From positions 2,604,001-2,668,000 of the forward strand of contig OX638131.1 in the NCBI GenBank assembly GCA_951804985.1: a stretch of 64,000 nucleotides of DNA. Direction: 5' to 3'. The translations under genes were made by a program, and so were the position numbers. The DNA is from Dryomyza anilis. Lineage: Eukaryota > Arthropoda > Insecta > Diptera > Dryomyzidae. This document shows positions 46,264 to 56,300 of this stretch, one piece after another (the first letter of the stretch is position 1; each line of letters starts with the position of its first letter). Below the pieces are notes generated by a model. The model made no database searches, was not told the origin of the DNA, and saw only the letters and a program-made list of their open reading frames with translations.

Positions 46264-46814
46264 GGGCCAGTTTTTCAGTGCTCGTTTAAACTTAGTTTAA
46301 ACTCCGTTTAATTAATCTTCTCTTTGAATTAAACGTCGTTTAATTTTGTTAGCAGTTTTTCAGTGATGGTTTAAAATGAACACAGGCCAAGACAATACAT
46401 ATGGCACCACAGACAAATAACAAATAATTCTCTTGATTTGACTTCTGATAAATGTCATTCAGAATTAAATAAATAAAAAAATTGTTTCAGAAAAATAAAA
46501 TTAATGAATTTTTAAATTTAAACAAGAGATCGAGTAACTAAAGTGCACGTGAGACTTTTTTTAATACATAGTGTGCAAAAATATAAAATTAATAATAATT
46601 TGTGAAACAGCGCAGCGACAGAAAACAGTAAAAATAGTGTTGTGAAAAAAATGCATGTCAAAAACTTTGAAAGTTTAAATGTAGTTCAAACCATCAGCAT
46701 CGTTCGTTTAAACTAAGTTTAAACGTCGGTTGAAGTTCACTGAAAAAATCGATTTTGATTTTAAACGAAGTTTAAACCACAAACAAAGTTCAACTAGCAC
46801 TGAAAAACTGGCCC
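46264..46814. mobile_element. PIF/Harbinger-like MITE with TAA target duplication
   Basis: Left GGGCCAGTTTTTCAGTGCTC and the right end, reverse-complemented, GGGCCAGTTTTTCAGTGCTA. Both flanks are TAA. Just inside, GTTTAAACTTAGTTTAAAC and GAAGTTTAAACCACAAAC extend the symmetry with repeated TTTAAAC words. The element is 551 bp with no transposase. TWA duplications and GGG-starting ends are typical of PIF/Harbinger; the assignment is by these features only. Confidence 0.75.
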
Positions 46815-47507
46815 TAAGTAAACAGAGTCTGTTGCAGCAAGATCAGTTTTAATTTACACCTAATAACATCTAATAAGTTTAAATAAAATGGCATATATGA
46901 TGTTATGAGATGTTTACCACAACAGCATTAAAATAGTGATTTTTACATTTGGAAACATTTGCAGCAAAACTATTGGTTTATTTTGACATTTGGTTAATAT
47001 AAAAAAGGCAAAGGTCGTACTTTTTCAATACCTTCGAATTATCCCAAAACCATTATTAAGTAAATCTAACGGTGAACTTAAATATTACATTTCAATACTA
47101 AAACTGAAAATAAAAACGTGATGGAAAATTGTTTCTTGTCAAAGTTAACCTAGATGATCGGCCAGCTTTGATTCGTCTGCAAATAAGTCTTAAGTCATTG
47201 TACATTTTTTTATTCGAAGGCTTTATAAAGACGATGGCTATGTAAAACAAGATACGGCATTAATTTTAAATAAATAAAAATCCATTTGATTCCTTTTCTT
47301 TCCATTCAATAAAAATCACACCTCGAATTCTAATGGAATACCTTTCCAAGTATTCATAAACTATCTTCATATATTTTTTAGATGTTTAATTTATGTTTTC
47401 CATACGTAATCGTAAAATGTCCAGCAATTTTTATCGTATATCGTATATGTCGAATATCGTCTTAAAGACGAACTAAATTATTTAGCAAGTAAATTGATGT
47501 TTAATAT
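46815..47507. other. Gene-free AT-rich stretch
   Basis: Nothing recognisable. Short words at 47400-47470 (ATCGTAAAATG, ATCGTATATCGTATA) recall the ATCGTAA-rich repeat at 60175-60790. Confidence 0.4.
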
Positions 47508-47798
47508 AATAATAATAGTCTGGCGCTACAGTCCTGTATAGAACTTCGGCCGAGCTCTCTCACCATTTTGTGCTGTGCGTGTGGTGGGACCTACAGTTTA
47601 TTGCCGAATCCGAACGGCGGGTGAGAACTTTTCATAGGCAATGGTTTTACTCTCGTAGGTTTGCCATTTACTGACGAGAGATAGCGCGATATAGAAAAAT
47701 GTTTCTATGAAAAGATGTTGTTAGCCCCAGTCCAGGCTTGAACCGGGGACCTTTCGGCTCGCAGTCCAACGCACTAACCACTGAGCGACCGCGGCTAC
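47508..47798 (-). repeat. tRNA-derived SINE, best-preserved copy
   Basis: Minus strand from 47798: GTAGCCGCGGTCGCTCAGTG then GTTAGTGCGTTGGACTGCG gives a tRNA-like head with an A box (TCGCTCAGTGGTTAGTGC), and GGTCCCCGGTTCAAGCC gives a clean B box. A body of about 200 bp follows and the element ends in an ATTATT tail (AATAATAAT on the plus strand). It is about 290 bp long, as expected for an RNA polymerase III SINE. Four other copies or fragments are in this window. Active autonomous LINE partners are not visible. Confidence 0.85.
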
Positions 47799-48119
47799 AA
47801 ATTGGTGTTTAGGGCTGTGATATTTCTGGTAAACATCTTTGTTTTTTTATGGAATACAGAGATATACGAGAGTAATAAAATACAATTCTTTCCAGAAACA
47901 AGTATTAATACTTTTAAATATATTTGTTTTTTTAACAAATCAAAGATCAAGTGATAAACATGATCAAAATCGTCTAGGAAGAAAGCTTCAGTATAGTATT
48001 TATTTTTTAATTACATTGCTATAATTTCATTAATAAACAAGACAGTTTTAAAATGCTAAATCAGTCAAATAGATAGAAAAGGCTGTGTTTTCACTAGTTT
48101 TTCTATAACATATTTGATT

Positions 48120-48257
48120 ATCGTTGGCTCGATTGGTTAGTGAGTTGGATTACGAGCCGATAAATATCGGGTTCGATCCCAACATCAAAAATAGAAAATG
48201 TTTTTCTATACGACGCTACCTATAGGGTTGTAAATGGCAAACCTACAAGAGTTAAAC
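48120..48257 (+). repeat. tRNA-derived SINE, head part, opposite orientation
   Basis: The plus strand reads CGTTGGCTCGATTGGTTAGTG (A box), CGGGTTCGATCCCAACATC (B box), then TCTATACGACGCTACC and GTAAATGGCAAACCTACAAG, the reverse complement of body phrases in the 29733-29880 copy. The head belongs to a variant tRNA sequence. It is not a functional tRNA gene: the acceptor stem is not closed and SINE body follows directly. Confidence 0.65.
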
Positions 48258-48547
48258 ATTGTCTTTGAAAAAGACGAGAAACCGTTATATTCTGAAGTGA
48301 TGAAAAGAATGCTTTCAAAATTATTCAGGATATTGTTGATTAATTCGCTGAAGCACAATTTGGATTGTCAAGAATGAAGATTGCTGGTGAGAATTAAATA
48401 ATTAAGAGAGTTAAATAAATAATTAATTAAATAATTTTAAAATTACAAAGAATTTTGGTAAGTCTACAAAAGTTATCGTATTTTTTGAAATATGTTAAAA
48501 ATATGGAAAAAATATGTGGTAAAAATATCTGGTTGTTCTTATTTTGT

Positions 48548-50169
48548 AGAGATGGGCATGTGAGCGTGATTCAGCGTGATTGTGATTGAATCCTAATTTT
48601 GCTCACGTGATTGTGAGTGATTAGACCAAAAAATACCGTCAGTGAGTGTGCGTGAGTACAATTTTTTCGTGAATGTGAGTGAGTCGAATATTTTATAAAA
48701 TAAAAAATCTCACTTTTAATTTTTTGCGATTTTTCCATATTTTTGCTGTTCTACAGAACAAGTAGGGCCATCCCCTAACTTCAGAAGGCTTTGGGAAGTC
48801 GGCTGCCCACTATTCAGAACTATAATAAATCAAACCCTTGATAACCGACCGTCATATACCCACCTCTTCTTTAATTCAGAATAAGTTACAAGGATTTAGT
48901 CAACAATTGATCTAACCCCTGCAAACCGGCCGTACTTAGTATGGGCTAGTCAATTTTTGTGGGGTCTTGCCAATAGCATTTGCTTCGTTGCATACGATCG
49001 TTCATGGAAATGGACATAGAACGAATTTTTTTTTTTTCGATATACCATTTTTTTAAAACGTTGAATTTTCAATTTCAACTATACATAATAACTCTGTATT
49101 GACTTCCTTTTGTTTATTAAGTTGTGTTTGTTCCAGAGGTTTGTGTGAGGTCCCGTTTTTATTCGAGTTATAAATGTAGTAACCAAAAATCGCTTCAATA
49201 ATAGTTGTTCCCAAAGTCAATTCATCCCAGGTAAATTTTACCCGGGACTATTCTTTTATTGATAATTCTTTTCCAGAGATAATTTTTCCAGGGACAATTC
49301 TCAAAGATTTTACACGAATTCTTCGTCGCAACGTTGCGTAAGGTCGGTCGTCCGTTTACCGACTTTGGCTATGCGTTGCTCAGGCGTTACGATCTTTGTT
49401 CCCCTTACGCATGAGCACAGTTTTTCAAGTCGCAATTAAGTATTGCGTTACGATTGCGTTCGAAATGTTTTTCCTTATTCGCGGAATAAATAAACAATTT
49501 TCGCGCACTAGAAATCAATTTTTTTGTTAAACAAAATTTTTGTTATTTTTTCAAATACATTTTTTTAAGAAACTAAATTCTACGATTACAATACAAATGT
49601 CAAACGGAAGACCTAGTAGAGAGTAGCTCTACTTTTGCGTTGCTGATGCGTTTACGATATTTGTGAGCATTTACGATAAAACGCATGAGGTCTACTTTCG
49701 GCTTGAATCATTGGTTTCTCTTGATTCTACTTTTTCTGTCAACACAAGCACGACCTAACGCAACATTGCGATTTGGTCTTTAGTCTTCGAGGCAATTTTT
49801 ACATTTTTATATGAACAGTACATCGAAGGTCTTTCACATTTCCATCTCCGTTAAAAATTGAGATCACTAACATCATTATTGCGTTTTAAAGATGTAGGTT
49901 GTATTAGAGGTACCACGCTCGGTCGACCAATCTCACCAACATATACAAATGAAATATGTATTTTTTTCATTCTGAAAACAATAGCAAACAAAAATAACTG
50001 ATTCAGCGTGATTCATGTGAATCACGCGTGATTGTAATTGAATCTTAATTTTACTCACGTGATTGTGAGTGAGTGTGAATAGAGCAAAAAAGGCCGTCAG
50101 TGAGTGTGCGTGATTACAAAAATTCTTTCGTGAGTGTGAGTCAAAACTCACTCACGTGCCCATCTCTAC
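48548..50169. mobile_element. TIR-bounded block with GTGAGT/CACGTGA subterminal repeats
   Basis: GTAGAGATGGGCATGTGAGC at the left and the reverse complement of the right end, GTAGAGATGGGCACGTGAGT, form matched inverted ends 1.62 kb apart. Each end is followed or preceded by about 150 bp of repeated GTGATTGTGAGTGA, CGTCAGTGAGTGTGCGTGA and CACGTGATTGTGAGTGAG words. The two subterminal blocks are largely in the same orientation, so this may be one element or two solo copies. The interior has no transposase and includes another TIR element at 49325-49771. A third copy of the subterminal block is at 19405-19730. Confidence 0.55.
49325..49771. mobile_element. TIR element, TCGCAACGTTGCGTAAGGTCG ends
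   Basis: The left end starts TCGCAACGTTGCGTAAGGTC. The right end, reverse-complemented, starts TCGCAATGTTGCGTTAGGTC. Inner words such as TTACGCATGAGCA and TTGCGTTACGATTGCG recur in both orientations. 447 bp, non-coding, nested inside the 48548-50169 block. Confidence 0.6.
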
Positions 50170-50310
50170 TCTGTAGCACTTTTCACACAATTGGTGGTAT
50201 ATACTGGATCTGCGTTATCGTCAAGTGATTATCATTCTTATCACTTATAGTTTCACAGAACGTTTTAATTTTAAACACTTCACTGAGATCGAAATGCGAT
50301 TCTTGTTCAT

Positions 50311-51958
50311 ACCCTAGAAACAAAACGGTCCGTTAACGGTGTCGTATACGGAATAGCAATACGGAATACGATTGCGTAAACGTTCCGTTTTCTGGATACG
50401 AAAACGGTCCGGAGAAAGGATAAAGAGAAACATCGAAACGGATTTCGAATCAGTTAAGAATGCGTTACGTCGGTACGTTAACGGACCGTTATACTGGATG
50501 ACGCACGGAGTGAGTCCGTCGTGAGTACGTTTTAACGGTACGTTTACGGAGTGAATCCGTTGATTTTACGTTTCGACGGTCCGTTAATGGACCGCCACTC
50601 TGGAAAAGTACGGAATGAGTCAGTTGAGATTGTTTTTCGACGGTCCGTTAACGTAACGTAGGGAATAGATTAAAAACTCTTTTTTCATATCATACAAAAT
50701 TACCTTTTGCATATTATTATTATTATCATTATTTTACAACAAATAAAAAATAATTACAAATAATAATAAAATTAAGTATTAAAATATTAAAATATTTTAC
50801 AATTAATTATAATACAGTGAACCTCTGTTAAGACTCTAATTCGTTACTGTTATTAAAAAGTTATTCGTTGAAATGTCGTTTTAAGATCTCTATCTATTTT
50901 TTTGATATTAACATCTGTAAATAAATAAAAAATATATATTATTAATTATAACAAAAATAATTAAATCAAAAGACTAATTTAAAACCAACGTCAATGGAAT
51001 ATAAATATCCTAAAAAGATTAATATGGTAATTAAAAATTATAAGAAAAAAATAATATTTTAATAAAATTTAATAATTTTAATTTTCAATTGTGCGGAAAA
51101 AAATTGAAATTACAAAATTACCCCTTTCCCGCAACTATAAAAAATACCACACATGAAAATTTTATTGTAAAGTTGGCAACTACGCCACAAATAGTAAAAG
51201 TCTGGCAACTATAATTATTAATGTCATTTACTTACATTTGTTTGTATTTATTTGAAATTTGAACTTGAGTCGCGTCAACCCACCATCTAATCAGTCCGAA
51301 GAAGCGCAAACCATAGGAAGATGTACACCTTGATGCAGAGGCTGTTTCCGACCAACAGCTCTTCGACATCGTCGTCGCTTCTCGCGCCATTTCCAATATG
51401 TTTGCACGCGTACTAAGGTTTTTCTATTTCTCATTAGAAATTTATATAGTTCTTGAATTAAAAGTAGTTTGAAGCCATCGGAGATTTGCAAATATGGACT
51501 GTAAATTTATGTACATTCTGCAAATATGTTTTGTATAAAAACTTATATTATTTATATTTGATTCACTTATCTTGTTTGATTTCCATGCACCATCAGCGCT
51601 GCTTCTCCTCCAAGCTCATTGTTTTTGTTCACAAAATCAAATGAATTGAAATTTTAAAAATAAACTAATAACGGAAGAAAATCGGTGCCGTAAAGTTGGA
51701 GTATAAACGGAAAAGTTACGGAGTACACCGTTTCAACGGTACCGTAAACGACTACAACAAAACGGCAATCATACGGAGTTATTTAAAAATACGGAGTGAA
51801 ACGGAATTCTAACAGAGTCGTCCGATTTGACGGTACGTTTACGGTGCGTAATCGTATATGCTACGACAGATACTTGCTCAATGCTCCGTAAACATGCCGT
51901 CAATGACGGTGTTGTGATTCCGTGAGTGTCGTAGGCTTCGTATAAATGTTTCTTGGGT
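50311..51958. mobile_element. Candidate non-autonomous transposon with ACGG-rich subterminal repeats
   Basis: Left ACCCTAGAAACA and right (reverse-complemented) ACCCAAGAAACA are the inverted ends, flanked on both sides by AT. The left 340 bp (50325-50660) and right 270 bp (51665-51935) are saturated with ACGGTCCGTTAACGG-like palindromic words in both orientations. The middle (50660-51660) is AT-rich apart from a GC-richer pocket at 51270-51420. That pocket has minus-strand frames, for example DDDVEELLVGNSLCIKV, that I cannot identify. The 1648 bp contain no recognisable transposase. Confidence 0.6.
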
Positions 51959-53302
51959 ATTGTCGATATGTAAAACTTCCTAATTCTACATTTTTAAAAT
52001 CATTATCATTTTATTATTTTATAGATTATCATTTTCGTAAACGTTTCCCAGTACTTATCACTGCACAGCACAATGAGAATCGAAAATGTGGTGTATTGGG
52101 GGAAAACACTTTTCACCTTACGATAATGCAGAACCAAAAATGACCTCTTGTATTTTAATTTTGTATGGAAAATTAATATCCAAAAAAATAAAATCGGGAT
52201 AAAATTATTTACTCGATGAAAAGTGTTAAATGTTATAATTTTTATTATGCAAGTTTTAAATTTAAAAGAAAAATATTCATAAATCTATTCATTTACAATA
52301 GTTAGTCTGTCTTTCTAGATTAACACAACAAGAACATTGTTTTTCCTTGTATAACAAATACCTTCGGCTTGACAAAAAATATTTCAAGTTTTAAATTATT
52401 ATTAATAAAATTATTTAAAATTGAAGTAGGTCGATAATTTGGTCCAACATATAATTGTTTGCACAGTTATCCAAACTAATTTATAATTTAAAAATGTTAA
52501 AGCTTTTTCGTATTTTATAAAAAATTGTGTTAAGTGGACATGTTAAATTTTAAAATCTGTCCATTTCAAAAATCGAAATTTGTGCAACGTTTTTCTATTA
52601 AATACCTTTATGTGCCACGGTGCAACGTCTGAACAACGCCTCATCCCCCTGTCGATTAAGTTGAGTTTGAGTAATTTTTAAACGGCACAGCATTTATTTT
52701 ATTCTTCAAGTTGTGATTGAAACTAGTTTATTTTTAATTAATATAATAATATTATAGTTTAAATACATTTACACGTTACCATTTTAAACAGTACAAATCA
52801 GAGTCGGTCGATTTCATTATGGACTCCAGACACTTTGCAATGTTTAAAAATCAACTGTTGCTGGCAGGTGCTGCTGCTGCTGTTACCACTGTTGATACTG
52901 GTGACGCTGCCGCCGCTGTCGCCCGTCTGTCAAAAGCACTTATCAACTACATTTTATCTTTATAATAATTATGTCATTATTATTATTATTAGTTTTAAAT
53001 TAAAATTTTCAACAGTTTCATGTACGCAGCACAACTCTCACTTTAGCTGAATTAGAGTTAGAAAATTATATAAAAAAAAATCCGCAGAAACATACAAAAA
53101 AGAAGTAACAAAAAATAGGAAATACTAGCCGCTTTCGCGTGTGTTTGTCTGTGTGTGTGGCTTTCTGTCTGTCTGTTTGTCGGTCTCTCTGCAGTTTCTC
53201 ACTGATTTCCAGCATTGCTCTTGTCCATCGTGTACGTCGTCGGGTGTTCATTATGAATTAGAGATTATAAATCGCACCTGCAGCAGCTGCGTTCTTTCGC
53301 TG
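51959..53302. other. 3' flank of PRP40 with a CAG/GGC-repeat island
   Basis: Mostly AT-rich. At 52855-52945 the minus strand reads GACAGCGGCGGCAGCGTCAC and AACAGCAGCAGCAGCACC, an unusual GC-rich island. In translation it gives DSGGSVTSINSGNSSSSTCQQQ. It lies 360-450 bp beyond the PRP40 stop, so it is either 3' UTR or an alternative terminal exon (an acceptor-like TTTTGACAG precedes it). At 53140-53200 CTGTCTGTCTGT-type repeats occur. Confidence 0.4.
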
Positions 53303-56300
53303 TCATTCCTCCATTTGTTCATTGAGTTGCGCCAGCAGAGCGGCGCGTTTCGACTCCAATTCGCTCTCGCTGAGCGCTTGCTCGTCGCCGTTACGCGACG
53401 ACTGACCCGAATGTAGTTTGTCGGACCCAATGCTGCTGGGACTCAGTGGCGTTGTTGAGCGGCCATGCTTGGAGCGTATCTCCTTTTTGCTTTTCTTATC
53501 CTTTTTCTTCTTTTTGGCGGGTGCAATTATGGCGATGTCGGCTACTTGCACCGGTGGCGGTGGTGAGACGACCGGCGAGAGACGATGCGCGGACTCAAGC
53601 GATGACTGTACAAATGAAATTTGAGAAATAGAAAAAATATAAATATTATTGCGCTCGTACAGTGGTAGCATTTCGATTGTATACAATGAATCGAAGAATA
53701 CAGTAGTTAAATCTATGTTTCAACAGTCAAATAATTGAAGAATTCATTTAGATAAACGTGAAAAATTAGTTGGAATGCATAACCAAATCATTGGAATTTT
53801 TAAAAACTTTCCGTTCAATGAAATGTCCAAAACATATCGTCTTGGTAGAAATAAAACTCACCAAATACATTTCTGTGAACATTTTATATTTCGAGTTTGT
53901 TTATATATAAAAAAAAGTTAATTCAAAGTCAATTGATAGATTAACATTTTCTCATGACTTGGCGCAAATATTGAGTTCATCCATTTCGTCTGAATTTTTT
54001 GCATTAAATAAACTAAAAACGACGACAAAATGAACCAATTAACAAAAGCTGTCACCGGAATTTTTGACGACTCACTTTTCGATTCGTTTTACAAAATAAG
54101 GGGGTTATTGTACCACAATTGGTACCATTGGTGATAAGCTGTGGCACCTTCCTAAAAATTTAGTAGTATCGTGGTTGAATAGTTTGGTCAGATGGTAGGC
54201 ATTCTGGTAAGTTGTTGTGTAACCATATTCTATAGGAACTCTGTCAAGTCTTTCACAGTAAGAAACATCATTATATCGTTTGGTTTCATTTTCCTAATGA
54301 CAAGTTGGCTTGGTTGAATGTATCGTAGAATTTTCTTCTTTTTCTTTTAAGGCTTAACAGGTTTCCAGAATATGCTCTGGGCTTTCGTCCTCCTTCATGC
54401 AGAACCTACCATTGCTGTCAGCTGGTATACTCATTCTTGTTAGGTGTTCTTCAAGTCTGCAGTGTTCTGTGTGAAATCTAGTCAATGTATTCTTTGAATC
54501 ATTTGAGATTATTGGTGTCCCAATAAGATTCTTTGATTGTTTTAGCTTTGCAGAGTTCTCATCAGGTGTTTTATTGCTTTTTTCGCAGTAAATTTCTGAT
54601 CACGATGTCGCTGATCACACAAAAAGCGTCCGGACCTATGAGGTTCGCAGGGGCTCCTTTCCGGGCAAGCTGATCAGCTTCTTCATTATCTACTATTTCC
54701 TTGTATACATGGACCCAAGTACGGTAACATAATTCCTAGTTTATTGATTTAACCTAGGCACTCCCATACTAATTGAGAGGAAATCTCATAGGTTTGTAAT
54801 GCCATAATGGCTGTCTGGTTAACTGATAGGACTGTTGATGAACTTGGTACATCTGTCAAAAGCGTATATTTTCGCTTTAGATATGCTGGTAAATTCTACC
54901 ATCAGGGCGAGTATACTTTTCTCCACTTTCTTCATCATTTAATGATTTTGTATACCACGTGATCACGTGTTTTTTTTTTTCATCATATCGTCATTGACAT
55001 GCCAAAGGGGGCGAATGTGCATTTGTGCATTTTTGAAAATGTTGGGAAATCAAATTATAAAGTTTGAGGGCCGTTTTCACCATCTTCGGTTAAGCACTAA
55101 TTGCCACTTTAACTTAAGAGTTACCCATAGAATATATGGAATTGAAACACTTAACTAGATATTATGAAAACGGCCATGAATTGCTTTAAAAATTAGTAAA
55201 AATTGTATTTTCTTTTAAGTTTTTTTCTGTTATTTTGTTTTATTCATCAATAGCATAACGTATATAAAAAAACTATTAATTTGGACAACATTCTGAACTA
55301 TAAATACGGATTTTGTGTGGCTATATCCTGAACAAAACGCAAATATTTTTGTTTTTTTTGCCATAACTTTTCATGGGTACAAGATAAAATAGTGAAGTAA
55401 AGGCAATAACTGTTCGTTTTTAAAGTACCTATTCGAATGTTTGTCATTTGCATGAAAAATGTTTGGCAAATTATTTATAAATAATGATACCTGTACACTA
55501 CTATTTTATCTTGTACCAATAAAAAGTTATGGCAAAAAAACGAAAATATTCGCCCTTTTGGTATGACAAGATTATCAATTTTTCAAATTTGCCCTTTTGG
55601 TTTTGTCTTTTGTGGCTAGAAATATATCAAATACACTATAAAAAAAACTACAATCAAAAAAACTACATTAAAAAATATAAAAATACGCAAATGTCATTCG
55701 GCGATTCGCGTTTCTTTCCCTAGATCCTAAATGAATGCACTTGCGTCGTTTAAATGTCAAACTAGACACATTTTCAAAGATTTCGCATAGAATATAACGA
55801 TATACGCAGCGTACGAACGCAGATTTATTGGAATTTTAATTTTTGACATTGCGTTTTTAAGTGAAATTGGCTGATTCTGTGGTTCAATGAGCTAAACTAT
55901 CAAAAAACGCAAGACGCAAACATTTAGGGTGTAGGGTTTGTTCCGAAATTTGTACGTTTTGCTATTGCTTTCTTCGAGCACTTGTGTAGCGGTAAATCGA
56001 ACACAAAAACAAACAAACGTCTTTTGCTGAGTTCAAAAACACAGCATGTTGTACAAGAAGTTTTTGTTGTGGGCTCTAGAGAACATTATGCATTCATTTT
56101 TAATCAGAAAATGTGCACTGAACAAAATTTGTAAACAAAACAGAGTAAATCCTTGATAAACTATCTAAAATGCCGTCAACTAAAAACACTTTTATATTAT
56201 CTTACCGCACGTGAGGGCCTTCTTTGTTTCCGTTTCCTCTTCTTTTTGGAGATGTGCTCGCTCTCCATGCTCACCGCAGAACTCACAGAAACCTGCAATA

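Noticed and set aside
46264..46814. piggyBac origin for this MITE
   Set aside because: The flanking duplication is TAA, not TTAA, and the ends do not start CCC/CCY in the usual piggyBac form.
47700..47798. Possible functional tRNA gene
   Set aside because: A and B boxes are present, but the sequence runs directly into a SINE body, the acceptor stem does not close, and similar sequence recurs in four other places.
51291..51491. 66-codon minus-strand frame with YWKWREKRRRC
   Set aside because: Short, no stop-flanked protein context, sits inside a repeat element; noted only as a GC-richer pocket.
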